DNA of 64,000 nucleotides from Microbacterium schleiferi (GCF_015565955.1 NZ_CP064760.1:372001-436000); one strand, 5' to 3'; numbered from the stretch's first letter, positions 47,072 to 56,691 are shown. Program-made: numbers and translations. The notes: generated by a model not told the origin, from the sequence alone.

Positions 47072-48022
47072 CTACAGGGAGCGGGGGTTGCGGCTCATTG
47101 TTGTCAGCAGAGCGGTGCGCGGCGGGGCCACGAGGGGCACGCCAGCAGCCAGGAGTGTGTCCCGGAGCGGCCTGACCTGAAGAGCATCCGCCAGGGTCCA
47201 CCGGGCGAACCCAGCAAGATGACGGCGAAGCCTGTCTTCACGCTGCTTCTCGCGGATGAGGGCAGCTGTCGCGGTCGAGGCGTCGCCGGCGTACTTCCCG
47301 TAGCCGTCAGACTCGCCTGCGATCCGGGCTGAACGCCAGAAGAAGTCCAGGCGGTAGGTATGGTGCTCGACGTTCAGCTGCGTCTGGATCTCCGGGGTCG
47401 CGAAGCCGCACCACTCGATCACGGCTCGACTGACAGATTCCCCGACCGACTCGGAGTCGGCGGTGACGCGGGGAAGCAGCCACCTGAGCGATCTGCTGCC
47501 GCGCCGCGAAGCACTTCCTCCCGCGATGGCCCAGAGCTGCTCGATGCCCACGCCGCGGGCGAGTGCAGCATCCCCAACGGCGAGTCCGAACGCCAGGGGG
47601 AGGGCCCGCATGAGCGCGATGGACGTCTCGCCCACCGCGGTCGTGCTGATGCCCGCATCGGTCACCGTGCGCACCCCGTCGGTTGTCGCGTGGACCCGGA
47701 CATCTCCGTAGGCCCGGGACGTGCCACCGACGTCAAGCGTGTGGATGTGCCGCGGATGGCCGAAGAGGGGAAGCCCGAGCAGTGCGGCGGCAGACTCGAG
47801 AGCGAAGACCGCGCGGGGGTTCACCAGTGCATAGACATGCACTCTCGCGAGGTAGTGCTCCCAGGGCTGGAGCCGTTCCCACTCCGGCCTTGGCGTGTGG
47901 ACACCGGGTCTGACACGAACATGGTCGTTCAGGCGAACGCCGGCCAGTGCGGCATCCGCTGTCTGGATCAGCACGGCGGGACTCGGCCGGAGCAAGGAGC
48001 CGGGTGCCGGAACGACGATCAT
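47072..48022 (-). CDS. AbiEi-like / DUF559-type protein
   Basis: A 316-residue protein. The N-terminal two thirds resemble AbiEi-family proteins of Actinobacteria ([20 protein letters not shown], with a helical core before it). The C-terminal part reads [20 protein letters not shown], the Asp ... Glu-x-Asp-Gly pattern of DUF559/Vsr-like PD-(D/E)XK nuclease folds. Such genes are widespread and are often annotated as type IV toxin-antitoxin or hypothetical; neither activity is proven. No AbiEii toxin-like gene is adjacent, so a canonical toxin-antitoxin pair is not supported. It is on the opposite strand to all ribosomal genes around it and has repeats on both sides, consistent with insertion into the map-infA interval. 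Confidence 0.7.
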   Translation of the reverse strand: MIVVPAPGSLLRPSPAVLIQTADAALAGVRLNDHVRVRPGVHTPRPEWERLQPWEHYLARVHVYALVNPRAVFALESAAALLGLPLFGHPRHIHTLDVGGTSRAYGDVRVHATTDGVRTVTDAGISTTAVGETSIALMRALPLAFGLAVGDAALARGVGIEQLWAIAGGSASRRGSRSLRWLLPRVTADSESVGESVSRAVIEWCGFATPEIQTQLNVEHHTYRLDFFWRSARIAGESDGYGKYAGDASTATAALIREKQREDRLRRHLAGFARWTLADALQVRPLRDTLLAAGVPLVAPPRTALLTTMSRNPRSL

Positions 48023-48133
48023 GGTTCATGGTGCATCCTCGCCCCCAGACGCAAAGACGGGTGCGGCATCCGTCCCCATCGTCTCCGGGCCTGGACGACC
48101 TGGGGAGGAGGGGCGGGTGCACCCGCGGTGCCA

Positions 48134-48204
48134 GCGCGAGACACCTCACGGAGCGTGAGACACTCCGCCTTACGGGGCGTCTCGTGGCGGATGCGGTGTC
48201 GCGC
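48134..48204. repeat. Imperfect GAGACAC inverted repeat upstream of infA
   Basis: GCGCGAGACACC (48134-48145) and GGTGTCGCGC (48195-48204) form imperfect arms. Between them lies another GAGACAC copy. This is the same word family as at 46870 and 51592. The 380-bp spacer 48023-48402 otherwise holds only the infA promoter. Confidence 0.45.
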
Positions 48205-48254
48205 CGGAGATTCCGCGTCTCACCTGCCCACACACCGGGGCGACACGCCCGAGG

Positions 48255-48283
48255 TTGCCGGGGTGTTCACTATCACGTACTAT
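48255..48283 (+). promoter_or_regulatory. infA (alpha-cluster) promoter
   Basis: TTGCCG (48255-48260), a 17-bp spacer and TACTAT (48278-48283). The leader to infA is about 110 nt. Confidence 0.7.
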
Positions 48284-48402
48284 TGATCTTTGGTGCTTTG
48301 CGCCTGCCTTGGCGTGTCCGGGTGGGCTTCCCGTCAGGGTCAGCGCAGCATCCATCCCCATCCACCGCAGACCGACCGGTCTGCACAAGCGTGAGCGAGG
48401 CT

Positions 48403-48624
48403 ATGGCCAAGAAAGACGGTGTCATCGAGATCGAAGGCACAGTTTCCGAGGCGCTGCCCAACGCGATGTTCCGCGTTGAGTTGACCAACGGACACAAGGT
48501 GCTCGCAACGATCTCGGGAAAGATGCGGCAGAACTACATCCGCATCATCCCCGAGGACCGCGTCGTCGTGGAGCTTTCGCCCTACGACCTCACCCGCGGC
48601 CGCATCGTCTACCGCTACCGCTAG
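48403..48624 (+). CDS. infA: Translation initiation factor IF-1
   Basis: A 73-residue S1-fold protein ([35 protein letters not shown]). Standard length. It occupies the ribosomal A site during initiation. First gene of the alpha cluster. Confidence 0.98.
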   Translation: MAKKDGVIEIEGTVSEALPNAMFRVELTNGHKVLATISGKMRQNYIRIIPEDRVVVELSPYDLTRGRIVYRYR

Positions 48625-48645
48625 GCCGGTCGAGAAGTAACGCCC

Positions 48646-48663
48646 CGGATGCTGCGGCATCCG
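48646..48663 (+). repeat. CGGATGC/GCATCCG hairpin between infA and rpmJ
   Basis: CGGATGC and GCATCCG pair over 7 bp around TGCG. It is one of several intergenic stems built from the GGATGC word in this window. Confidence 0.5.
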
Positions 48664-48691
48664 CCCGGCGAAGACAGCGAACAGGAACATC

Positions 48692-48808
48692 ATGAAGGTC
48701 AACCCCAGCGTCAAGCCCATCTGCGACCACTGCAAGGTCATCCGCCGCCACGGCAACGTGATGGTCATCTGCAAGTCCAACCCGCGCCACAAGCAGCGCC
48801 AGGGCTAA
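48692..48808 (+). CDS. rpmJ: 50S ribosomal protein L36
   Basis: A 38-residue protein starting [20 protein letters not shown] and ending HKQRQG. The zinc ligands Cys-x2-Cys ... Cys ... His are present ([12 protein letters not shown]), so this is the zinc-binding (C+) form. ACAGGAACATC precedes the ATG. Confidence 0.97.
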   Translation: MKVNPSVKPICDHCKVIRRHGNVMVICKSNPRHKQRQG

Positions 48809-48966
48809 GACGTCACAGGCTTCACAACTGAATACATAGGCAGGGTCAGAGCCCGCATCCGGATGCCGGAAGCGGGGGACACCTCGGGACGAAGGCCCGG
48901 GCACCGATCCTGCTCCACACCTTCGACATACTCCACGGGGCAACCCAGGGGAAAGAGAGAACCGAC

Positions 48967-49347
48967 ATGGCACGTCTTGCCGGTGTCGACATCCCGCGCG
49001 ACAAGCGCGTGGTGATCGCGCTCACCTACATCTACGGCATCGGCCGTACTCGTTCGCACGAGATCCTCGCGGCGACCGAGATCAACGAGGACATCCGCGT
49101 GAAGGACCTCAGCGACGACCAGCTCGTCGCCCTCCGCGACCACATCGAAGGCACCTACAAGGTCGAGGGTGACCTCCGCCGTGAGGTTGCCGCCGACATT
49201 CGCCGCAAGGTCGAGATCGGCTCCTACGAAGGCCTGCGCCACCGCCGCGGCCTGCCGGTGCGCGGACAGCGCACCAAGACGAACGCGCGTACCCGCAAGG
49301 GCCCGAAGCGCACCGTCGCCGGCAAGAAGAAGGCCGGAAAGAAGTAA
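48967..49347 (+). CDS. rpsM: 30S ribosomal protein S13
   Basis: A 126-residue protein ([40 protein letters not shown]) in the 30S head at the subunit bridge. The basic tail ends GKKKAGKK. Normal length. Confidence 0.98.
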   Translation: MARLAGVDIPRDKRVVIALTYIYGIGRTRSHEILAATEINEDIRVKDLSDDQLVALRDHIEGTYKVEGDLRREVAADIRRKVEIGSYEGLRHRRGLPVRGQRTKTNARTRKGPKRTVAGKKKAGKK

Positions 49348-49375
49348 GGCGCGGAAGGTTTAGGAGAAAACGCAC

Positions 49376-49773
49376 ATGGCTACCCCAAGTCCGCAGCGCG
49401 CAAGCCGCGCCGCAAAGAGAAGAAGAACATCGCCGTGGGCCAGGCCCACATCAAGTCGACGTTCAACAACACGATCGTTTCGATCACCGACCCCTCGGGT
49501 GCGGTGATCAGCTGGGCGTCCTCGGGTGGCGTCGGCTTCAAGGGTTCGCGCAAGTCGACCCCGTACGCCGCCGGCATGGCAGCCGAGTCTGCTGCCCGCC
49601 AGGCGCAGGAGCACGGCGTCAAGAAGGTCGACGTCTTCGTCAAGGGTCCGGGTTCGGGTCGTGAGACCGCGATCCGTTCGCTGACGGCCGCAGGCCTCGA
49701 GGTCGGCTCGATCCAGGACGTCACGCCCCAGGCGCACAACGGCTGCCGCCCGCCCAAGCGCCGCCGCGTCTGA
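49376..49773 (+). CDS. rpsK: 30S ribosomal protein S11 (one apparent frameshift)
   Basis: The repaired product is 132 residues: [20 protein letters not shown] then [19 protein letters not shown] and the C-terminal [11 protein letters not shown]. The break is in the C run 49383-49386 at codon 4, so one C restores MATPKSAARK. TTAGGAGAAAACGCAC precedes the ATG. In many bacteria rpsD (S4) follows; here rpoA follows directly. Confidence 0.96.
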
Positions 49774-49928
49774 CGACAGTCCCGTTCCGGGCCGGCTCAT
49801 TGCCTCCCGGGTGAAGCATTCGGGTGCCGGGGTGCGCGTTGCCGCGCCTCGGCATCTCCCGAGAAAAACTCAACACCTCACCCATTGCACGTGTCATATA
49901 GCGGGCACGTGATCGAAAGGAACACATC

Positions 49929-50918
49929 GTGCTCATCGCACAGCGTCCCACTCTGACCGAGGAGAAGATCGGGGAGTTCCGCAGCCGTTTCGTCATCGAG
50001 CCGCTTGAGCCCGGCTTCGGTTACACGATCGGTAACGCGCTGCGTCGCAGCCTCCTGTCGTCGATCCCCGGCGCCGCCGTCACCAGCATCCGCATCGACG
50101 GCGTGCTGCACGAGTTCAGCACCATTCCGGGTGTGAAGGAGGATGTCACCGAGATCATCCTCAACATCAAGCAGCTGGTCGTCTCCAGCGAGCGCGACGA
50201 GCCCATCACCGCGTACCTGCGCAAGACCGGCGCCGGTGAGGTCACCGCCGCCGACATCTCCGCTCCCGCCGGTGTCGAGGTGCACAACCCCGAGCTCGTC
50301 ATCGCGACCCTCAACGAGACCGCGAAGTTCGAGCTCGAACTCACGATCGAGCGCGGTCGCGGCTACGTGTCGGCCACGCAGAACCGCAACGAGTACGCCG
50401 AGAGCGGTCAGATCCCGATCGACTCGATCTACTCGCCGGTGCTCAAGGTCAGCTACCGCGTCGACGCGACGCGTGCCGGTGAGCGCACCGACTTCGACAA
50501 GCTCATCCTGGACGTCGAGTCCAAGCCCTCGATCGCCCCGCGCGACGCCGTCGCTTCGGCCGGTCGTACGCTGACCGAGCTGTTCGGCCTCGCCCGCGAG
50601 CTGAACGTCGAGGCCGAGGGTATCGAGATCGGCCCCGCGCCGGTCGAGACGGTCATGTCGAACGAGCTGTCGATGCCGATCGAAGACCTCGACCTGTCGG
50701 TCCGGTCCTACAACTGCCTCAAGCGCGAGGGCATCAACACTGTCTCGGAGCTGGTTGCCCTGTCGGAGACGCAGCTCATGAACATCCGCAACTTCGGCCA
50801 GAAGTCGGTCGATGAGGTTCGCGACAAGCTCATCTCGCTCGGGCTGAGCCTGAAGGACTCGGTTCCCGGGTTCGACGGCGCGCACTTCTACGGCGGCTAC
50901 GACGACGAGACCGTCTGA
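49929..50918 (+). CDS. rpoA: RNA polymerase alpha subunit
   Basis: A 329-residue protein. The N-terminal dimerisation domain has [20 protein letters not shown]; the C-terminal domain has [20 protein letters not shown] and [15 protein letters not shown], which contacts UP elements and activators. A flexible linker joins them. GTG start with CGAAAGGAACACATC upstream. Intact frame and normal length. Confidence 0.98.
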   Translation: MLIAQRPTLTEEKIGEFRSRFVIEPLEPGFGYTIGNALRRSLLSSIPGAAVTSIRIDGVLHEFSTIPGVKEDVTEIILNIKQLVVSSERDEPITAYLRKTGAGEVTAADISAPAGVEVHNPELVIATLNETAKFELELTIERGRGYVSATQNRNEYAESGQIPIDSIYSPVLKVSYRVDATRAGERTDFDKLILDVESKPSIAPRDAVASAGRTLTELFGLARELNVEAEGIEIGPAPVETVMSNELSMPIEDLDLSVRSYNCLKREGINTVSELVALSETQLMNIRNFGQKSVDEVRDKLISLGLSLKDSVPGFDGAHFYGGYDDETV

Positions 50919-50932
50919 CCGGTACCTGTGAC

Positions 50933-50948
50933 GGATGCCGCGGCATCC
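50933..50948. repeat. 16-bp perfect palindrome between rpoA and rplQ
   Basis: GGATGCCGCGGCATCC is self-complementary. It uses the GGATGCC word found in many spacers of the window. Confidence 0.55.
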
Positions 50949-50975
50949 TGACCGACTTTTCCTGGAGTAACTGAC

Positions 50976-51550
50976 ATGCCCAAGCCCACCAAGGGTCCCC
51001 GCCTCGGAGGCGGCCCCGCCCACGAACGCCTGCTGCTCGCGAACCTCGCTGCCGCGCTGTTCACGCACAAGTCGATCAAGACGACCGAGACCAAGGCCAA
51101 GCGCCTACGTCCGCTCGCCGAGCGACTGATCACCTTCGCCAAGCGCGGCGACCTGCACGCCCGTCGCCGGGTGCTGTCGGTCATCGGTGACAAGGAAGTC
51201 GTGCACATCCTGTTCACCGAGATCGCGCCGCTGGTCGCGGACCGTGAGGGTGGCTACACCCGCATCACGAAGGTCGGCAACCGCAAGGGCGACAACGCTC
51301 CCATGGCCGTTATTGAGCTCGTGCTCGAGCCGGTGAACCCGAAGCCGAAGTCGGCGAAGAAGTCCGCCGCCGCGGCTCCGGCTGCGGAGGAAACACCTGC
51401 CGAGGCCGAGGCCCCGACCCCGAGGTCGAGGAAGAGTCCATCGACACGGCCACGGATGCCGGCGCCGAGTCGCCCGAGGAGGGTGCTGCCGCTGAGGCCG
51501 CCGCCGAGGACGCTGTCGTCGACGCTCCGGCTGAGGACGACGCCAAGTAA
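50976..51550 (+). CDS. rplQ: 50S ribosomal protein L17 with acidic C-terminal extension (one apparent frameshift)
   Basis: The repaired product is 191 residues. The L17 core ([38 protein letters not shown]) fills the first 120 residues. The tail is an Ala/Glu-rich extension, basic first ([12 protein letters not shown]) and then strongly acidic ([20 protein letters not shown]). The frame breaks in the tail, in one of the C runs 51412-51415 or 51418-51421; one C lets it run to TAA at 51548. Without it the tail would turn Arg/Pro-rich. The core alone is the usual L17 length. Confidence 0.94.
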
Positions 51551-51559
51551 GACCCCGTG

Positions 51560-51585
51560 ACCTGCGCCGTCTCCGCGGCGCAGGT
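51560..51585 (+). terminator. rplQ terminator
   Basis: ACCTGCGCCG and CGGCGCAGGT pair perfectly over 10 bp around TCTCCG, 9 bp after the rplQ stop. The following TCGTC is only weakly T-rich. Confidence 0.65.
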
Positions 51586-51591
51586 TCGTCA

Positions 51592-51652
51592 GACACCGCA
51601 TCCTCGGTGAGACACCCCACGTTGGGGCGAGTCTCACCGAGGATGCGGTGTT
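51592..51652. repeat. Inverted repeat, 22-bp arms, with GAGACAC words
   Basis: Arms 51592-51613 and 51631-51652 match at 21 of 22 positions (GACACCGCATCCTCGGTGAG and complement). The loop contains a further CCCCA/TGGGG pair. It may reinforce termination after the alpha cluster, but its word content links it to the repeats around 46.9 and 48.2 kb. Confidence 0.75.
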
Positions 51653-51695
51653 TCTGCGTTGTTTGGGTGCTTCGCAGGCGCGCGCGCAGGCGCCG

Positions 51696-51701
51696 TAGGG
51701 T
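51696..51701 (+). promoter_or_regulatory. -10 box for leaderless GNAT gene
   Basis: TAGGGT is followed by 6 bp and the GTG at 51708. No ribosome binding site precedes the GTG. Confidence 0.45.
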
Positions 51702-51707
51702 AGGACG

Positions 51708-52772
51708 GTGAACGAAAGCACCACCCCCGCGCCGATCCCCGAGAACGCCGCGCCCGTTGACACGCGACCGCTCGCAGAGCGCGTTGACGCACCCGAGACG
51801 GTCGCCGAGATCCAGCATCCGGATGTCGCCACCTGGCGCCCCGCGACCCCGGACGACATCGAGGAGATGGTCGTTCTCGTCGACGCATGCGACCGGGTCG
51901 ACCACCCCACGTGGCTCACGCCGCGGGAGGATGTCGAGGAGATCTTCGAGCTCTCGCACATCGACCCGCGGCGCCACACGCGACTCGGCTTCACCGCCGA
52001 GGGTGAGCTTGTCGCCGTGGCGGGCATCCTCGTGCATCCCTCCCAAGACGCGCACGTCTACGTCTACTGCACCGGTATGGTCCATCCGCGGTGGCGCCGC
52101 CGCGGCATCGGCACGGACGTGCTGCGCTGGGAGTACGAGACGGCCCAGACCGAGCTGGCGCAGGCGGATGCCGCGGTGCCGGGCGCGATCTTCCTCCACG
52201 CGTACGAGCACGACGCCGACGCGCGGGCCCTCGGCGCTCGCCGCGGAATGCCCGAGGAGCGGTGGTTCACGACGATGCTCCGCGACCTCAGCGATCCGAT
52301 CCCCGAGGTTCCGACCGAGCTGCGGATCGAGGCGTTCGGTCCGCAGTGGTGGGAGCCGACGCGCGCGGCGCGCAACGACGCCTTCCGTGACCACTGGGGG
52401 AGCCTGGAGACGCCGCGCGAGCGGTGGGAGCGGTTTGTCGGTGGCGCCCAGTTCCGCGACGATCTCTCCCGCATCATCGTCGACGGGGACCGCGTCGTCG
52501 CGCTGGCCCTGGTCACCGTGAACGAAGACGACTGGGAGGTGCAGGGCTACACCTCCGCGTACATCGGTCTCATCGGTGTCGTCCGCGACTATCGGGGGCG
52601 CAGACTTGCTCCCGCGGTGATCACGGCGATGCTGACGGCGGCACGGGATGCCGGGCTCGAGAAGGTGAACCTCGATGTCGACACCGAGAGTCCGACGGGG
52701 GCGAACAGCCTGTACGGCAGGCTCGGGTTCGAGGCCACCGAACGCGAGGTCGCGATGGTCGCCCGGTTCTGA
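51708..52772 (+). CDS. Tandem GNAT-domain N-acetyltransferase
   Basis: A 354-residue protein with two GNAT domains. The first (residues about 40-190) has the acetyl-CoA loop GMVHPRWRRRGIGTDVL; the second (about 200-354) has GVVRDYRGRRLAPAVI and ends with TGANSLYGRLGFEATERE, the usual C-terminal GNAT strand. Tandem GNATs of this kind are common in Actinobacteria and include mycothiol synthase, but key MshD-specific residues cannot be judged here. Substrate unknown. Its promoter appears leaderless. It is convergent with the acyltransferase gene; the spacer holds a palindrome. Confidence 0.85.
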   Translation: MNESTTPAPIPENAAPVDTRPLAERVDAPETVAEIQHPDVATWRPATPDDIEEMVVLVDACDRVDHPTWLTPREDVEEIFELSHIDPRRHTRLGFTAEGELVAVAGILVHPSQDAHVYVYCTGMVHPRWRRRGIGTDVLRWEYETAQTELAQADAAVPGAIFLHAYEHDADARALGARRGMPEERWFTTMLRDLSDPIPEVPTELRIEAFGPQWWEPTRAARNDAFRDHWGSLETPRERWERFVGGAQFRDDLSRIIVDGDRVVALALVTVNEDDWEVQGYTSAYIGLIGVVRDYRGRRLAPAVITAMLTAARDAGLEKVNLDVDTESPTGANSLYGRLGFEATEREVAMVARF

Positions 52773-52802
52773 GCTTCGAGCATCGGGGACCTCACCGATC
52801 CC

Positions 52803-52885
52803 GCCGAACCCACACCTGCGAACGCGCGCCCACAGGATTCTCCGCGCGAACGGTGAGGGCTCGGTGGCCTTCGTGTGGGTTCGGC
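52803..52885. repeat. GAACCCACAC palindrome between convergent genes (copy 1)
   Basis: GCCGAACCCACAC (52803-52815) and GTGTGGGTTCGGC (52873-52885) are exact complements separated by 57 bp containing GCGCG tracts. A related element lies at 56692-56778, also between convergent genes. Confidence 0.65.
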
Positions 52886-52924
52886 TGCACGCCGGGGCGG
52901 GGAGCGGGGGCGGATGCCCGGCGG

Positions 52925-54939
52925 CTACTGGGCGATTCTTGCGTCCTCGCGGGCTGCCTCGCGGTAGGCGCGGGTTTCGGCGAGGTAGACGTCAATCGCC
53001 CGCTGGTTCTCCGCGTGACGGATCGCGCCGAGCACGGCGTCGGCATAGATCCTGCCGCCGGAGGTGCCGGGATGGATGCGATCGCCGGCGAGGTAGTCCA
53101 CATGCGGGTCGATGGCGCCCGCCCAGTCGGCGATCATGGTTCCCGGATGCGCGGCGGCAAACGCGGTGATGTCGCTGTTGACCCCCGGGATCCAGTCGCG
53201 CGGCGCGTAGGCGTTCACGAGGACGAGGGTCCTGTCGGGGCCGGCGGTCGTGGCGATGCGCTCATAGGCATCCCAACTGATGGGACCGTTCGTGCCGAGC
53301 GCGATGACGACGTAGCGGCCGAGCTGTCCCGAGCTGGCGAGCTGATCGACGATGCCCGGACCAGCCCACGAGGACCGCGATACCGCCGCATCAACGCGGA
53401 TGCCGGGAAGGGTCTCATACAGGGAGGGGGCCGCCGCGAGCATGACCGAGTCGCCGACGGCGGTGACCTCGCCGCCCGAGATCGGCGTCGGCGAGGGGGC
53501 CGGTGGGCGGACGGCGCCGTCGGCGAGCGCCCCCGGTTGTGCGGGACCATCCGGTTCCGGCCGGGCATCTGCCGACGGGGTCGGGCTCGCGGAGGCAGCG
53601 TCGACGGCTGCTTGTCCCTCGGCGACGACGGCCTCGCCGGATGACACGCTCGCTCCTGTGAGCGCGCCCGCGAGTGTTCCGACCACGAGAGCGGCAGTGG
53701 CAAGTCCCCGACGACGGAGCCCCAGAGCGCCCCCGACTCGACGCGGACCTTCGCTCGCGCCGCCCGCCACGTTCCACGGAAGCCCGCGCGCCGGACCGGC
53801 GTCTCGAGGAACCGGTACGAGGCCTCGGCGATGACGACCGTGAGCGCGAGCGTGACAAGCCCGACCCAGACCGGAACTCCCGCCTCCGGTGCGCTGCCCT
53901 GCACGGCCGCAACCAGCAGCACCAGCAGCGGCCAGTGCCACAGGTACAGGCCGTACGAGCGCTCGCCGATCCAGCGCAGCGGGCGCGCGTCCAGCGCCGG
54001 GCCGAGCCGGGCGTGCGGCCACACCGCTGCGACGATGGCGATCGCCGACAGGATGCTGGCCGCGGCGATCGTCAGCGGAAAGGTGCGGACCGAGTCCGTG
54101 GGCGGGACCAGCGAGATCGCGATCAGTCCCAGCACGGCGGCGCCCCCGACGATCGCCGCCCCGCGCCGGACCGTGGTGCGCTGCATCCAGAGCGTCGGCG
54201 CCGAGAGCGTGCGGTGCAGTCCGAACGCGAGCGCAACGCCGAGGAGGATGCCGAAGGCGTGGGAATCGGTGCCGTAGTACGCGCGGCTGACGGCATCCGT
54301 CGTGGCGACGAGCTCGCCCATCCACACGGTCGATGCTGCCGCGAGGGCGCCGACGGCAGCGACACGCGCCCACGCCCGCGGCAGCACCAGGATCACCGGG
54401 AGGATCAGCGGCCACAGCACGTAGAACTGCTCTTCGATCCCGAGTGACCAGAGGTTCCGGAACAGCTCGGGGGTCGTGCCGCCGAAGTAACCCTCGCCGA
54501 TCAGGATCGCGATCCAGTTGTAACTGAACGTAAGGGCGCCGACGATCTGGGCGCCCAGACGGACGAGGACGTCGCCGCCGATGAGCCACGCGGCGCTCGA
54601 GCACACGAGCAGCAGCAGGATGAGCGCGGGCAGGAGACGCCGGGCGCGCCGTCGCCAGAAACCGACGAGGCTGATGCGGCCCGAGGCGTCGCGTTCGCGC
54701 AGCAGAAGCGTCGTGATGAGGAAGCCGCTGATCACGAAGAAGACGTCGACCCCGATGAACCCGCCAGCGAACCACCACTGCGGGAACAGGTGGTAGACGA
54801 CCACGAGGATGACCGCGAGGGCGCGCAGCCCATCGAGGCCCGGCAGCCGCGCGCTGGGGCGGGTGCTGGGCCGGGTACCGGAGCCAGCGTCAGCGGTGGG
54901 GCTGACGGCAGGGCGGTCGGCGGGGAGGGGGCTGGACAT
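52925..54939 (-). CDS. Membrane acyltransferase with C-terminal SGNH domain (one apparent frameshift)
   Basis: The repaired product is 671 residues. The N-terminal acyltransferase-3 domain begins LPGLDGLRALAVILVVVYHL (catalytic His near the end of that helix) and has about ten transmembrane helices, with RRRARRLLPAL and SLGIEEQFYVLWP typical of OafA/OatA proteins. A Pro/Ala-rich linker leads to an extracytoplasmic SGNH esterase-like domain: AVGDSVMLAA (Ser), ALGTNG (Asn) and GDRIHPGTSG (Asp and His). OatA-type proteins O-acetylate peptidoglycan or surface glycans. The frame breaks at the C run 53730-53734 (plus strand), in the linker region; one base joins VESGG to ALGLRRRGL. Confidence 0.9.
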
Positions 54940-55064
54940 CGGCGGCTCGATGGGGGCGGGGTGCGGCTGCTCTTCGGGGGAGCATGAGCCGCGGCGATGC
55001 GGTTCGGGAACCCAAGTCTACGTCCGCGCGGCGGGAGTTCCCTGGGGCGCAACCGGGTGCTGAT

Positions 55065-55070
55065 TAGGCT
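55065..55070 (+). promoter_or_regulatory. -10 box for leaderless truA
   Basis: TAGGCT is followed by 7 bp and the GTG at 55078. No ribosome binding site is present. Confidence 0.45.
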
Positions 55071-55077
55071 TGACCTC

Positions 55078-55929
55078 GTGCGCATCCGGCTCGACATCTC
55101 CTACGACGGCTCGCACTTTCGCGGGTGGGCGCGGCAGCCGCATCAGCGGACCGTCCAGGGAACCATTGAGGGTGCTCTCTCCCGCGTGCTCGGCGGCGAT
55201 CCGCGGCTGGTTGTCGCCGGACGAACGGACGCCGGCGTGCATGCCACCGGGCAGGTAGCGCATCTGGATCTCGACGAGGGGCAGGTCAGGCGGCTCGCAT
55301 CCACCCGTCGACGCGGTGAGTCCGAGGATGGTGTGAGTGCGTTGGCCCGCCGCATCCGCGGGGTCCTCGGTGCCTATGCCGATGTCGCGGTGACCCGGAC
55401 CTCGATCGCGCCGGAGGGCTTCGATGCGCGGTTCTCGGCCGTGTGGCGCCGCTACGAGTACCGCGTCGCCGACGACCTCGTGCCGTACGACCCGCTCGAG
55501 CGCCATCGCACGACTGTCGTGCGCGGGGAACTCGATGCCGCGGCGATGGATGCGGCAGCCGGCGCTCTGCGCGGGCTCCACGACTTCGCCGCGTACTGCA
55601 AGCCGCGGGAGGAAGCGACCACGATCCGCACGCTCCTCGATTTCGGGTGGGTGCGGGACGCGTCCGGTGTGCTGGTGGCAACCGTCCGGGCCGATGCGTT
55701 CTGCCACAGCATGGTGCGCGCGCTGGTCGGCGGATGCGTCGCGGTCGGTGAGGGGCGGCTGAGCGTTGGGGATCTCGTGCGGATCCGGGACGAGCTGGCC
55801 CGCGTCCCCGAGGTCAAGGTTCTGGCAGCTCGCGGCCTCACGCTCACCGAGGTGGGATACCCCGCCGACGATCTGCTCGCCCAGCGGGCGTCGCAAACCC
55901 GCGCGCGACGGGACCTCGACGCCGACTGA
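55078..55929 (+). CDS. truA: tRNA pseudouridine synthase A
   Basis: A 283-residue protein starting VRIRLDISYDGSHFRGWARQ with the catalytic Asp in GRTDAGVHATGQVAHLDL and the late ADAFCHSMVRALVGG motif. It converts U38-U40 to pseudouridine in tRNA anticodon arms. An insertion of about 20 residues (ASTRRRGESEDGVSALA) follows the catalytic motif, as in other Actinobacteria. The GTG at 55078 is preferred over upstream in-frame starts because homology begins there and a -10 box sits 7 bp before it. Confidence 0.95.
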   Translation: MRIRLDISYDGSHFRGWARQPHQRTVQGTIEGALSRVLGGDPRLVVAGRTDAGVHATGQVAHLDLDEGQVRRLASTRRRGESEDGVSALARRIRGVLGAYADVAVTRTSIAPEGFDARFSAVWRRYEYRVADDLVPYDPLERHRTTVVRGELDAAAMDAAAGALRGLHDFAAYCKPREEATTIRTLLDFGWVRDASGVLVATVRADAFCHSMVRALVGGCVAVGEGRLSVGDLVRIRDELARVPEVKVLAARGLTLTEVGYPADDLLAQRASQTRARRDLDAD

Positions 55930-56008
55930 CGGAGCCTGCACGTCACGGATGCGTAGACTGATCCCACCCCCGCGCGGGGTGAGGTTCGTGATCCCGAGGG
56001 GGGATGAG

Positions 56009-56668
56009 ATGAAGGCCGTTGGTCGCAAGGACGCGAGCGTCGGCATCCGCGTCGGTCGTCGGAGGCTGGCTGCCGCGAGGGCCGGTGTCATCGCGGGGCT
56101 TGTCGCGCTGCCGATCGCGCTCACCGGGTGTGGCCCGGCGCCGTGGAACAACTGGGGCTACGAGACATCGAGTCCGACGCCCACCTTCACCCGCCAGACC
56201 GTCGCGCCGCCGGTGAAGAACGATTTGTCCAGCGGTGCGACGCAGCGGGAGATGCAGGCCGGTGCCGTGAAGGCGACTGTCGATTACTGGTCGACGCTGT
56301 CGATGGACAAGTGGACAGCCGACGCGCTCAAGCCGATCAGTCTGTCGCTGATCACGACAGTGGAACCCGACAACGGGCAGAAGGTGTACCTCCAGCGGGC
56401 GACGATGGTTGCCGTGCCGCAGAGCGAGACCGGAGATCTCCCTCCTCTGGACCCCCAGGTGGATGCCGCGAGCGTCAACCCCGGATACCTCGTGCTCTCG
56501 CCCTACAGCTACTCCCAGAGCTTCACGGTCGGCCCGGTGCCGTCGAACGCGATCTCGGTTACGGTGCAGTTCACCTACGACTTCCTCGTGCAGACGACGC
56601 CGACATCGAGCGAGTACGCGAAGCAGACGGCCTCAGACACGCTCACGATAGCGATCGCCCAGCAGTAG
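56009..56668 (+). CDS. Lipoprotein of an EPS-associated locus, copy 1
   Basis: A 219-residue protein. A basic N-region and hydrophobic segment end in the lipobox ALTGC near residue 41, so it should be a lipid-anchored exported protein. A Thr/Pro-rich linker (SSPTPTFTRQTVAPP) leads to a beta-rich domain. Its C-terminal stretch (ISVTVQFTYDFLVQ ... DTLTIAI) lines up with the second lipoprotein of the locus (YGITLQFSFGIYVE ... QYLPIAI), so the two look like distant paralogues. GAGGGGGGATGAG precedes the ATG. It is convergent with the degenerate-GGDEF gene, separated by a palindrome. I do not recognise a named domain. Confidence 0.75.
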   Translation: MKAVGRKDASVGIRVGRRRLAAARAGVIAGLVALPIALTGCGPAPWNNWGYETSSPTPTFTRQTVAPPVKNDLSSGATQREMQAGAVKATVDYWSTLSMDKWTADALKPISLSLITTVEPDNGQKVYLQRATMVAVPQSETGDLPPLDPQVDAASVNPGYLVLSPYSYSQSFTVGPVPSNAISVTVQFTYDFLVQTTPTSSEYAKQTASDTLTIAIAQQ

Positions 56669-56691
56669 GCCCGGAGGGGACTCCCCACCGG

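Noticed and set aside
47072..48022. Canonical AbiE toxin-antitoxin system
   Set aside because: Only the AbiEi-like protein is present; no nucleotidyltransferase toxin gene adjoins it.
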